Assembly (NCBI GenBank): GCA_018697195.1
Contig: CM031864.1
Location: 21,141,943 to 21,205,942 of the forward strand
Source: Certhia americana
Lineage: Eukaryota > Chordata > Aves > Passeriformes > Certhiidae
Reading direction: 5' to 3'
DNA length: 64,000 nucleotides
Positions 52,601 to 64,000 of the stretch are shown here, piece after piece. A program made the position numbers and the translations under genes. Position 1 is the stretch's first letter, and each line of letters opens with the position of its first letter. The notes beneath the pieces are model-generated. The model saw only the letters and a program-made list of their open reading frames with translations. It ran no database searches and was not told where the DNA came from.

Positions 52601-54599
52601 ATTCAATTCAATTTGCTGAAAGTGTCTGAGGAAGTAATTTCCCCTTCAGAGAGAGAAATCCAAAGAGGATATCTCTGCCTCTGACACATCCTGTGCTTAC
52701 AAACTTAAACCTTCAAAAGTTCCTACAAATGTGGGTGGGAATGCTTTCAATAATGATTTCGGTTCACTGTAGCACTTGGGATATGTTAGGAAGATGCCAC
52801 TGCCTTCTCAGTTATATATTCCCATGATGATACATTCACATTGATCATACCCAAGAGCAATATTTCTCATTGGGTTCACTTTTGTCTCTAGAATCACTTC
52901 CTTTTATTGTATGAATCTTGCTTGCTTATATCCTGTTGCTTATATCAATATTTAAAATTAAAAGGAAGAAATTAATATGGTTTTTTTTTTAGTATGAAGA
53001 AGTGATTACTAGAAAGATTTTGAACAAATATACAACTGGCCCAGTTGGTGGATTTTCTGAAACTCCCCTCACAACAATCTCCAGCTCCCTGACAGCAATA
53101 TACTTGTGTGGTGTGTTTATTTTCAGATGTTCAAATATCTATTTGTATAAGTCATCCCTTATATTCAGTTGGAACAGCAGCTTGATGCTCCTCAAAATCC
53201 TGAGCAGATGAAAATGCTGCTTAAATGTGGAAAGACCAGGAACCAGAGAGATACCTTACAGCAGAAAAGTCACCAGTAAATGGGAATTGATTAAAAATAC
53301 CCCATTTCACTGAGTTCAGTACATCTGTTTTCAAGTCCGAATTTTGCTGGACTCCTCTCTTCCTCTAGTCAGGAAAACTCCCGATCTTTGATGGTCCTCT
53401 GATTGCTTTCTTCAGCTTATCAGCATAAAAAATCTCATCTGGAGAATGATGTCTCACCCTTCTCCCATGGGTGGGAAGGTGTAGATTAACCAGCTTTCAA
53501 GCTATTGACAACAGGAACAGTGTCCTTTCCACAATAAAAGGAAATCATTTGCATTGGCATTCACATTTAAGATCGTTGTAAACGTTGAACAATAGTTTTA
53601 ATGAAGCTCACAAGACCAGAGCTATGGCAAATTTTCCCTTATTCTCAGAGGTATTTCATAATTTAATACTGAAATTTTACTAACATCCCAGAGTAATTAA
53701 TCACTATTGGATACAATTTGTATGCATCATCATATTTTCAGATCAAAAATAAAACCTAATTTTCTAAAGAAACTCTTATATAGTGCATTCTGCAATATTA
53801 CAGGCACTAGAATTAATTAGATGGTGTTTAAAATCCTTAGAGTCTTTTTCTTCACACCTTATTGAAAAGAGTTCTACTATTTTTTGTTTTGTCTTCTGCC
53901 AGGATAAGGAAAATATTTCAGCACCTTACAATCACTTTGAAGAGAATAAACTAGCAATAGTAGTGAAATGATGATCTGAATATTTATGATGTGATGTATA
54001 GAAAGCAATTTGGAACATTTACACTGCAAACATTTGAAAAGAGAAGTCAAAATAGAAATGATGCTATCCAATTAGACAGGACTTAATAATTAATTTAAAT
54101 TTTGCTTAGCAGTTTGGGAGTCCTCTTTCAGGGTACCTTGATCAGGTTAATTGGATCCTGAAGAACATAACAGAAACCCCTTGGCAAAACAAGTGTTTGC
54201 AAGTTTAAAAGTTGAGATATTATTTATAAGACTGGTGGAAAAAGCAACCACTGAAGAGTACTGTACAGAGGTGCTGTAGTTCAGAATATTCTGCCTAATC
54301 ACAGCAGTCTTGTTTGGCTTAATACTCAAATTTGTTTCTTTAACCATATCACGACTATCTGGTGCTTTTAGCACAAGTTTTGAGACAATTGTTAAAAGCA
54401 CCACTAAAACATACCAGCTACAGCTTACCTAAAATGTGCATGTAAAACTAGAAAAGTTCTTAAATTAATTGAGAAGTTGTGGTCACCATGGTGCTTTTAT
54501 GTTAAGGCAATTTTTAACATAAACAAACTTTAGATTTGTTGAAATTATTAAATTAGCTCAGTGTGTGCTGGAAAATTAGAACAGCTTTTGGCTGTTGCA
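46661..54599. other. AT-rich unique sequence, no gene recognised
   Basis: Contents include a (TTTG)n tract at 49,121-49,151, an A run near 49,859-49,875 followed by a GC-richer pocket (49,893-50,150), and otherwise ordinary AT-rich DNA. The 84-codon frame in the pocket and the 93-codon frame at 50,835 are not recognised. Confidence 0.55.
49121..49151. repeat. (TTTG)n / T-rich microsatellite
   Basis: Tandem TTTG units are interrupted by longer T runs. Confidence 0.9.
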
Positions 54600-55020
54600 A
54601 GGAAGCCTCAACCACACTAAATTCTACAGAAGACTTGAGCTTCTGCTTGGCACATGAACTCCTGTGCCTACCTGGACCCTGAGGATTTCTTCCACGTGTT
54701 TTAAGGTTAAGAAAAACAAAACCGTCCAGGTGTTGCAAGGAGACAGGAGGAAGAACCAAACCTGTTTGACCCTGGAGGTCTCCCCCAAAGTGCACCCCAG
54801 GCTTTCCCTGACATTCCCAGGTGCTGCTGGTTGCAGAGGACCAGCCAGGCTGTGGTGACACTGGCACAGTGCCCGAGTGGCACCCGGGCACAGGACACTC
54901 TGCTGCCAACCCACTGTCACAATTCACACAAGGGAGCACACAGGGGGCCTGGGCAACCCCCTTGGCACCGTTATGTTGGAGAGGAAACCAGGTGATAAGA
55001 AAATGTGGTTTGACCGTCCC
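54600..55020. other. GC-rich block, possible retroviral-LTR remnant
   Basis: This block stands out from its AT-rich surroundings. From 54,915 the sequence TGTCACAATTCACACA, followed by AACCCCCTTGGCACCG and then GGTTTGACCGTCCCTC, resembles an LTR edge I associate with songbird endogenous retroviruses, though I cannot name the family. The sequence to its left has overlapping short frames on both strands (up to 128 codons) and no recognisable protein. No duplication or second terminus was found. Confidence 0.35.
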
Positions 55021-58000
55021 TCAAAAAAACCCCAAAATTTAAAAAATTCTTTCCCTATGCTTTCAAGTTTATCCTCACAAATCTGGATATTGGCCCACTT
55101 CTTTCTGAACGTGGAACAGTGGGTGCCAAATTGCACAGACACCTTTGCAAATTTACTCTTGGTGGAATTTTTTAAACTTATGACAATTATTAGTGATTTT
55201 TTTTTTTCAAATCTCCAAGAACTGATGCTTCCTCTAGCTCCCCACCTTGCTTTCTATCTAGTGCTGCACTCAACACAAAATTTATGGATTGTCTTCTTGC
55301 TTTCATTTTGATTTGTCTTGATAGAAATAATTAATGGTAATTCACACAGAAATTTAATGTGCAATAAATAAAAGTTGAGTGTGAAAAATCTGAAAAATAT
55401 AAAATTCCATTACTTTTTCTTTTTTTTTTTTAACAGAAAAACAATCCACCTTTTTTTTTTTTTACTCTCATGGCATGCTGCCATTGGGATGATATAAAAT
55501 AAATAATAAGGAATTTACCAGACTTAAACAGGGTTCCTAAAATCATCTCCCTAATACAATGATAAAAAAAAAATAAATAACAGACAAGTATTTATAAATA
55601 CTTGAAATGATTCAAAGTTAGAGTTAGTCACAGCTAAATAGTGCATTAAATAATTACATGGTTTGGGCAAAAATGAATTTGACATAATCAACACTGCATA
55701 CATTAATATTCTAATTTTACAGTTTTGTTTAGAGTATATGCAGTATTACAGTTATAAATTAATTATGCAATGGTTCATCCTTTGTGTGTTAACTACCTTC
55801 ACAAGTAATCAGCCAAGAAAACAGAAAAAACATTATCCGAAAAATTCATTTCACCACGCTATTCTTTGATCCCTTTAATACGTTGAACATTCATTAACTC
55901 TTGGTTATATTTTCATTATTATATTCTGTGTGTAGCTGCGAACAAATCCAGCTTCCTTCAGGCAAACATTTGCAATCTAAGTCAATTGCTATAAACAAAA
56001 TCAATCTTGGGCATGAAATTTTAACACATACCTTCCCCTAAAAAACTAAAAATTCCACAAACCAAACCCCATGAAGTAACATAAGCTTCAGTCTATTTAA
56101 TTGTCAATTGCTATTTGTTATCATTATATGTAAAATAATTAGGGATTTCCACTGGATAGAACAGTATCCAAAATTTCCTTTCATATCTTGGCCAGACTAG
56201 GTGAGCTCTTCTAGGTAGGACCAGGTGAAGTTTCATCTGAATCACTATGATTCTGCCTAAATTAAGTTTATGCATAATTCTTTTATTATTTTAGAATATT
56301 CAAGCATCTTCCAGATATAGAGCAAAGTGTGGGGCTTTTTTCCTTCTTTTTTTTTCCTATTATTATTTAGGAAAGGTTTGCTTCAACAGTTATTCTCTTG
56401 TACATTAGTTTTGCAACTGAAAAAAATACTCATTTATATTAGACTTCTCAAGATAGCAAGAGAAACACCGTATCATAGTATATATCATCAATATATATAC
56501 ATATCATCAGCATATATACACATTCAATTAAGGCTATCCTTCAAGGATGTCTAAAAATGTCTCAAGAGAGAAGAAAAATTGGCAACTTGTTCAAGTCTAC
56601 AGTAACTACCAGGAGGTGTGGAAAGAATGTTTTCCATGGTTAAGATTCCAGCTACCTACATTTCTTCAGCTTCTTTGTAACCACTCCCTAATTTCAGTCA
56701 GATGGCATTTTAGGAGATCATATGTGCAAAATTTCAGGGGTTTTAGATGAAAAAGAAAACGCATGTAGCTTCAACTGCAGATTTTACTATCACGAAGTTT
56801 AGCAATTGCAGTAGTTTTCTCTTGCAGATATATGTTATTGTGCACAATAAAAATTAATGCTTTGAGAAGATTTAATTTTTAAAAAGAACATTGGACCTTG
56901 CAATAATTTACCCCTTTAGAAAACAAAAAAATGAACAAAAAAAACCCTCCAACATTATTTTTCACAGGGGATGAAAGAAGAAAAGAAAATCATCATCTTT
57001 AAGGAGTGTCCTATCAAGGAGAAAAGAGTTTGTCACAAATAGTTTTCTCATATGGCTGTTACTGTTAGACTCAAATTAAGAGGTCAGGCTTTTCATGCAG
57101 CAAATTAGTGTCCAACAAATAAAGGACCAAAGAGAAATTTCACTGTTTCATGCACACCTTGTACTGCCAGAGTTAAAAATGACCAGTGTGGGGTCTGTCT
57201 GAGCTCTTGCAGAGACAGTTTTATTCACAGTATATTTTATTTTTATTCACAAACAGAGCTGCAGCCACCCCTCCATGTGTGAATACAAAGGCTTCTCAAA
57301 GGTCCAGGCTGCAGGAACAACAGTGAACTCCTGATTTATCCAACAACTCAAATGAACATTCCACTGATGCATTCTGTCAGAACAGTCTTTCACATAAGAT
57401 TGATGATTATTAGTCATTATCTACCCTAAGCATTATTTTGTCTAAATACAAAGATTCTGAAGTTAATTGGACAAAATGCAGATCCTGTAATCCATACTAT
57501 TCACCTCATTAGTGTTAAGCCTTTCCCCAATCCTCCGATTTAATTGCAAATATTTGGTTCACTGAAGCTAATATCTTTTTTGTCATTGTTTTTCAGTTAA
57601 AATCAACAGAACTCTGCCAAAGATATAGATTACCAATAAAGGTTTATCCTTTTATAATTACTTCAAAGCTTGTACCAGGCAAGCAGAAGTCATTATTATG
57701 CAGGCTAAACAAAATGGTAAAGGATTTTCTGATGTTGAATATTCAACAAATCAATGCAGGTAAGCTGTCTTCATAAACACATTACAAGACTTTATAAATT
57801 TAAGGCATTTTGGAGCAGCATTTAGATGTTTCTGCTGTTCAGAATATTGTTCAAGAGCAAATATGAGCAGCTTTTGAAAATCTTATGGCTCAATACTTCG
57901 TTTCAAAATCCACTGTTTTCAAAGAGAATTAGCCAAAATTAAACTTTTATCTTCTGAACCTATAACTTCTTTTGAATTTCTATTTATGATCTTAATAAAG

Positions 58001-60903
58001 CTTGCAATGGTTTTACAGGTACAATATTTAATACTTCCACTTCTTAATCTGATTTGTGATATTCTGAACATGTAAAGCCACAGAATTAACTCAACTGGTC
58101 ACCTTTATAAAACCCTTATAAAAGCTGCTCCCTTTAGGTGAACTCCAATTGGAACAAGAGATTGTTCTAGTAGCAAAATTATTCACCAGCAGATAATTTT
58201 CTTAAAAATGTTATATATCTAATCATGTAGCTCTATTCTATTAAATGAAAATAAAGGGATTACATTTATATCCTATATATTTATTATATATTCTCATGTA
58301 TTGCCAGCAAGAAAATGAAAGGTATATTAATATACATAAGATAATGAAATTATTATTAATTTCAAGCCACTACTCAAGTACATTTACAATGAAAATACTA
58401 TGTATTCCAAATTTATCTTAGGTTATTATTATATTAGGTTATTATTATTAGACAGTAGCTAATTTCTATGACACAGTTAATTTTTTTAAATTTCCTGTGG
58501 ATTCTGTGGATCAAATACTACACAAAATCCTCAGGACCTTATTTTTCATATGTGCAGATAGTCTCATTGTACTCCCAGCAAGCAGCACAGCTTGCACTGA
58601 GATAGGAACATACTTGCTGGCTGAGAAGCTTGTTGCTTTCCAAATGCTATCAAGGAAACAGCAACAAGTTAGCAACAAAACTAAAGAGTAAGTATTGGTC
58701 ATAGTGATGTGCTTTGTTAATCCCACTTTATACCGTGCTGCAAAGCACATAAAGTGTGCTTGGCCACACTTATGCTGCAAACCACAGTTATGCCCATTCA
58801 CCTGGCCTATCCTCAAAACTGAAGCCACAAACATTTATTTTCAGGATTGTATGTTACCTGAGTTCTCTGCTTGCTTTCCTTAAGATAAATACCAGCACCT
58901 ATCTGAAGATGTGAGAATTTACTCTCATATCTTGTGTGATAAAAATTATGCCGTTATGGTAGGGGAGAGAGAAATTAAATCAAAAGTGGTTTGTGAAATA
59001 AATAAAAAAGAGAGGAGCCAGTGCTAAAAAGCATACTGATGCAATCTTAAATATATGTTTAAAGAGCTTTGGACAAAAAATAAAAGAAAATGAACAGAGT
59101 ACCCTATTCAGATGTGAAATAGCCAGCTGGAAGGAGCTTCAGCTTGAAGTTCACACTTCCATAACCTGGTGCTAGAGTATTTCTTGGTCTCTTCAAAGCC
59201 AGGGAAATTGCTTCTCATAGGGCAGGCACAAGTTCAGGAGATCGTACTGCGTCTTGCCTTCAGGAAGCTACAGATACTTTACAGCCATGCTGGTATTTCC
59301 ACTCCAAAGGAAAACCTTAGATGTGAAGTGTTGGTTTCAGAGAGATTTACATCTATTTGGTTGAGAATACAACACAAATTATGAAATACTGAATTTTTAG
59401 GCGTCACTCTGACTCTCCTACTTATCAGTTTCAAGGGATTTAGTGCACTCCAGCGAAGGTCAAACTACCTGGCACTCTGGAAATACCATGAAACCAGCTC
59501 TTTGGGTTATATAAAGAAATCTTTTGCAACTATTTTCCTAAGCCAGGCAGAAAAAATATTTTGTCTCCTACATAGGCAATCTAGTAGAAAAATCTCTCTT
59601 TGAAATACTTTAGCTGATAATAAACTCTATGAGAGATTCTGTTTAAAAAACACTTCAGAGCAATTTTTTCATTCTTCCAATTAAATCTCCATATTATGTC
59701 ATTTAGCATTTGAGTAGAATGCATTACAGCACACCCTCCACCCTTTGGAAGCATATAGCATTTTGTGTGCTATGTGCAACTCTCTGCTCCCAAAGGAACA
59801 GCTAGGCAAGCCTGGTGACAACTGGCATTGCAGAGACCACTGGCTCAGAGGAAATTATCCAACAACCTGAACAATTACAGAATTTCTTGTCCTTCTACAA
59901 AGATGGCATAGTCAGTGGAAAACAAATTCTCTGTAAGGGGTTGTCATGTAGGTGGGTGTGGGGAGACACTGGAACAGCAATACCCAGAAAAACCCTCTGA
60001 TGCAGGATGAAATTTGTGATTTTTTAGGTAGTTTTCCCCAGTTTGTTTTCCACCAGTTAGCTTATTCATTTGACACTGTACTACCTGCTTCTCAGGGGTG
60101 CTATAGTTGCTCCTTGTTACTTTGTACGTTGAACCTGACATTTTGTTTTGCCTTACATCTCAATTTCATTGTCACTCAGACCTTTAGAAACTGTTGATGT
60201 AATACTGTAATCTATTCTCATAGTGATATTTAAATACTATGTGCTTTACTCAGAACACTGTGATAGATCCCTTGAAACCTCTTGTCAATATGAATTATCA
60301 GTCATATTTTGTTTCCTTTTAATCAGCTTCTATGCCTCAATATCATTCTGTGATATAACTTATTTTTGTTGCTGTCTCATTATAACCAGATATAATTTAA
60401 AAATATATCTTGAAAAAGAATCAGTCTGCCTTTATTCTACAGTTCTTTTTTTTATCAAATCAGAACTGATGTTACAGTGACTATTAGATTTATTTGTACA
60501 CAACTATTTCAGTTTGGCTTACTTGTTTTGTCAGTTACTTAAAGAACTCAATAAGAAAAGAGTTTCCTGGAGTTGTTCTGTAGTAGCAAAAGCATCCCAA
60601 AAATTAATAGAACCACAGTGAATAACATAAGAAATGAGGAAAATTTATGTATTGGCTTAAAGTTGCAGTGCAAGTTTTTACACAGGGTTTGCCCGAATGC
60701 TGTGGACATTTTAATTCTCTGCAAGCTCAGGGACAGCCATAAAAATTGCCATTGAAGACCGCAGCAGAGACTGAGCACACTTGTCCTTGCACCACTTTTC
60801 ACAGCTGGGCTTGGCACCTGCACATCTCCCGTGCTGGACCCAAGATGAAAATTGCACTGAGGAGATTTCACAATAAATTTTAAAGTGACGAGCCCTCATG
60901 AAG
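55021..60903. other. AT-rich unique sequence, no gene recognised
   Basis: The block holds T runs near 55,420-55,465, an imperfect AT-rich direct repeat at 56,470-56,525, a TTA-rich patch at 58,420-58,450 and a possible conserved non-coding stretch at 57,360-57,700. Frames are short and unremarkable. Confidence 0.55.
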
Positions 60904-60908
60904 GACCC

Positions 60909-61448
60909 TGTTATAGACACATATAGATATGATACAGGTAATGTGATGATTGGCTCTCGCAATTAAGGGATGAATTAAGGGATGTGTGTGCTAAGAGAAG
61001 TTTCGTTGATGTACGGTTATGTTATTGCAGTTTGTTGTTTGGACACCCATGGTCTCCTTTTCCCTCCTCTGTATTGTTACCACCAGACAGTCTTGCTTGT
61101 CAGGGACATGTGGAGGGAGGGTGTGTCCCTGTGCCCCTGGAATGGGACAGCTGGGAATGGAGAAGGCGTGCTGCTGGGGAGGCTTGGCATGACAGCACCT
61201 GAGCTCCAGTCAAGGTGCAAGAAGGTGTCCACTGATGGACGATGGAGAAAAGTGGACAGACAGACTTTGGGAGGGGCCAGGGCTGGCTGAACCAACCCCA
61301 GGGGTCTAAAAGGCAGAGCAGCCATCCTGTGGGGAACTACTGGCACACAGCCACGCTCCCAGGGCTGTTCCTTTCTACTTTTCCTTTGTTATGTTTGTTG
61401 AGGTTTAATAAACCTTTAAAATTTTAAAGTGGGCGGTTGTTTCTCACA
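60909..61448 (+). mobile_element. Solo ERV LTR, 540 bp
   Basis: The element begins TGTTATAGAC and ends TTCTCACA, giving TG...CA termini with a TGT...ACA inverted pair. The five bases before it (GACCC, 60,904-60,908) match the five after it (GACAC, 61,449-61,453) at four positions, as expected for an aged target-site duplication. A TATA-like TCTAAAAG lies at 61,305-61,312 and a polyadenylation signal AATAAA at 61,407-61,412, about 100 bases apart, in the order U3-R-U5 on the plus strand. A 12-base word is duplicated in tandem at 60,961-60,984. No internal retroviral sequence adjoins it, so it is a solo LTR left by recombination. The short open frames inside it are incidental. Confidence 0.8.
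61407..61412 (+). promoter_or_regulatory. LTR polyadenylation signal AATAAA
   Basis: A canonical hexamer lies 36 bases before the right edge of the LTR, where the R region of a retroviral LTR would place it. Confidence 0.65.
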
Positions 61449-61453
61449 GACAC

Positions 61454-63289
61454 CAAAGGAAAAAACAGCAGAAGCACCTTCATAGGCAGGGATTATAACA
61501 ATGTAGGTAAGAAACTGCAACAAACATTTAGGAGCATACTATTTGTCAGCATTCCTATTATTTCCACAGAAGATCTAAATCAAAAGTCAGGACTGAAGGA
61601 CAGAACAAAAGTATCATCAGTATGAAACTAGAAACTTCAGACACCAGTAGTAAACGAGCTTAACCTGGTTTAGAACTCATTGCTATCCATTTTCATGGTA
61701 AAGACAACACTGAATTAAAATTTCCTTCCCTGGTAAATACTTGTTACATTCCACATGTTTTAGAAAAGTTAAAACATCTTCAATTCACACTCAGCCCAAC
61801 CCTTAAAAAAATCTTACGTTGTGTGCCAATGCTAACTCCCACCTTCCCTCCAAATATGAACATGAGCAAAAAGAAAAAAATAAAAAGGTATATTTTGCAA
61901 AATGTTTTAGTGAGTTTATATTTTCATCCCCTATGAAGAGTCTGTAGTCTCATGACTTGCCCCTCAATGACGTAAAGTTCTGTTCAAAAACACAATATTT
62001 CTGCATTAGCACAGGGAGGCACTGCTGAGCAGTTGCAACAGCTTCCAGTCAGAAGAGCAAATGTGATTTGGTTTCTGAGTTTGTTTTTTTGGGTTCTTTT
62101 GGGGTTTGTTTCTTTGTGTTTGCAAAGAGAGCATCACAGCATAGGCTTCTGGTATGCTTTAGACATTTGTCAGACAAGTCAGAGAATTTTCTTTCCTAAA
62201 AAAAGGTTGAATATTTAGATTAATTTGCTAATACAATGAGTATGATATAGTACATGGAACTCTAGTTCCCCAAACATTATTAATTCATTCCACAAACAAA
62301 TGCTCAATTTTTAAATAGAAATAGACACTTTAAATATGATAAAATGGAAGAGTGAAAAAAAACCCCTGCCTGCCTGTCATTTACTGTTCACACTGAAGAC
62401 TGCAAAATTGTTTCCTTATGATTCAAATTCTCCTGACAAATAACTGCACTGTAATTTCTAGTGCTATGGCACATAATACTGAATGCATTGCAAAGCAGAC
62501 AGTAGTTGATAATACACTCAAGCAAAAACACCTGACGTGAAAACACAGGAGGCTGTTGATTTCTCAAGTCACCAGTGTTTTTCAGTAGGGCTTCCTCTAT
62601 GTACAACATTACCTTTCCAGAAACATGGAATAAACTAAAGGATTTTTCTCACACAATTCCTTGTGCTCTGCTGTCCCAAATCCAAGGGATTCTATACAGT
62701 GTCCCTTCATGGGACATTTACTTCAGAGCAAACTTAGCTTTTTCTAACTTTTCTCTACTTTTCTATCTCTCTTCACCTCTCTTACTATTGAATAAAAAGG
62801 TATCCATTTTTTGACATCAACTTTTAATCTTGTTTTGATTTTATCTCAGTTTTTGGCGGAATATTGAAACTTTCAAAGTTCTTTCCATTTTATTCACAGA
62901 GACATTGTTTCCTTTGCTCCTCTATGTTTGAGCCAGTTTTTAACACCTAAAAAGATATAGTTGACAAGTTGAACACGGAAGACAAAAGGTGGCTGGGAAA
63001 AGAGCAATTTTACAGGGTTATCTAGCACTTCCTCTAATTTGTTACTAGGTATTTCAGTCTATGTAACTTTTAAATAGCATTACTCAGTGTTTCTAGCCCA
63101 GGTTAAGATATAAAGGAAACTTGCCTTTCTGCCCATGCAGCCCCTGTGCTAGGACTGAGTCCCTGTGCAGGGACTCCCCACAGCCCCAGCCACACCAGAA
63201 TTCCTCACTTGCCCCACCAATGGCACAGCCCCAGATGTCCAGACTGCTGGACAGTGATACAAAATTTTAAATTTTTTTGTAATTTTAGT
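61454..63289. other. AT-rich unique sequence, no gene recognised
   Basis: The stretch is ordinary AT-rich DNA with a small GC-richer patch at 63,130-63,250. No gene or repeat family is recognised. Confidence 0.6.
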
Positions 63290-63295
63290 CAGTTT
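63290..63295. repeat. Left target-site duplication CAGTTT
   Basis: This hexamer precedes the LTR and is repeated exactly at 63,793-63,798. A 6-bp duplication is typical of ERVK/alpharetrovirus-like integration. Confidence 0.75.
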
Positions 63296-63792
63296 TGTTC
63301 GCCTTTGCCACAGGGGGAAGGAATTTTAAGTTTCTTTTCAAAGGGCTGTTTCATCATCACACGATGTGCTTTGTCTCAACGGATTGGGAGTAGCACAGAA
63401 GATACACAAAAGACAATGACCAAACATCACCTCTGGCATGTCCAGGGACACCTGGTCTGGAAAAGACTTATAGGAGAGAAGAATGAGGACCTGATTAGTA
63501 TGGGAGGTGAAGAAATCCATAACCAACAAGAAACCAAATTCTAAGAAGTGCATAACCTTGGACTGCTGAACATTGAACCATGAATTTCTATGGGGTTTGA
63601 CTGTATAAGTATCTGAAAAATCTAGCAAAGTGCATGCGTCACAGAGTGATTTTCTCTGCACATATACCCGGGCTGACCCGGTGAATGACACAATTTCTGT
63701 TGCACATCCTGGCCAGAACATCCTTGCCAGAATAAAGTAATTACTTGATTCTCTAACACTAAAAATGTTGGAGTGTTTTTTTGGTTTTCCCA
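63296..63792 (+). mobile_element. Solo ERV LTR, 497 bp, with exact 6-bp duplication
   Basis: The element begins TGTTCGCC and ends TTTTCCCA, so it has TG...CA termini. It is bounded by identical hexamers CAGTTT. A TATA-like TGTATAAG lies at about 63,601-63,608 and a polyadenylation signal AATAAA at 63,731-63,736. The block from the signal to the end (AATAAAGTAATTACTTGATT followed by CTCTAACAC and GGTTTTCCCA) matches the R-U5 layout I recall for songbird ERVK-like LTRs. No internal region is attached. The 132-codon plus frame and 151-codon minus frame that overlap it are incidental. Confidence 0.85.
63731..63736 (+). promoter_or_regulatory. LTR polyadenylation signal AATAAA
   Basis: A canonical hexamer lies 56 bases before the LTR's right edge. 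Confidence 0.65.
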
Positions 63793-63798
63793 CAGTTT
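63793..63798. repeat. Right target-site duplication CAGTTT
   Basis: This is an exact copy of the hexamer at 63,290-63,295. Confidence 0.75.
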
Positions 63799-64000
63799 CA
63801 GTGACAGAAGGACATCACAAATTTGGCACTTGATCTAACATAATCTCTTAATGAACTGAGAGGTTTTCTAGACTCTCCTGATGACTACAGAAGATAGATT
63901 TTTTTTTTTTTTTTAATGAGCAAGCACAACACATGCTTTGTTTCTAGATAGATATAAAACAGATATAATTGAAAACTGTAGCTAAGCATTCAATTCAGTC
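63799..64000. other. AT-rich sequence with T16 run
   Basis: This short end piece carries a T run at 63,899-63,914 and nothing else recognisable. Confidence 0.6.

Noticed and set aside
56190..56265. Possible CR1 3' end (words like GGCCAGACTAGGTGAGCTCTT and CACTATGATTCTG)
   Set aside because: The terminal octamer repeat of CR1 is absent and the similarity is too short and diverged.
56470..56525. Imperfect AT-rich direct repeat
   Set aside because: It is ordinary low-complexity sequence.
63146..63793. 132-codon plus frame and 151-codon minus frame
   Set aside because: Both lie mostly or wholly inside the solo LTR and match no retroviral or host protein.

Overview
The window looks like non-coding nuclear DNA from a bird, most likely a songbird. 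It is AT-rich and CpG-poor, has few recognisable repeats, and contains no long protein-coding frame. The evidence for a bird is the repeat content: LTR sequences of types I recall from passerine endogenous retroviruses, and a CR1/L3-like LINE fossil. No bacterial-style gene, operon, tRNA, rRNA or CRISPR array is visible. Species and chromosome cannot be told from the sequence.

Layout. 1-18.1 kb is AT-rich unique sequence with short homopolymer runs. 18.1-18.85 kb holds an old LINE reverse-transcriptase remnant on the minus strand. 22.04-22.43 kb is a probable decayed LTR. 25.2-26.3 kb is an ERVL-like 5' LTR followed by a primer-binding-site-like motif and leader, with no 3' partner in view. 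26.3-45.8 kb is unique sequence with simple repeats, several stretches that resemble conserved non-coding elements, and one minus-strand segment (37,153-37,243) with the form of a coding exon. 45.83-46.66 kb is a GC-rich island built around a 7-bp minisatellite that can form G-quadruplexes. 46.7-60.9 kb is again AT-rich, with GC-rich pockets at about 49.9 kb and 54.6-55.0 kb. Two solo LTRs with target-site duplications lie near the right end (60,909-61,448 and 63,296-63,792).

The longest open frames are artefacts. The 214-256 aa frames at 46 kb exist because the heptamer repeat has no stop codon in any of the six frames. The 132 and 151 aa frames at 63 kb lie mostly or wholly inside an LTR. 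I found no frame I can assign to a known protein. The region is best read as a gene desert or the inside of very large introns. If a gene crosses it, the minus-strand candidate exon at 37.2 kb is the best place to look. I saw no convincing new biological system; the minisatellite island and the candidate exon most deserve a second look.
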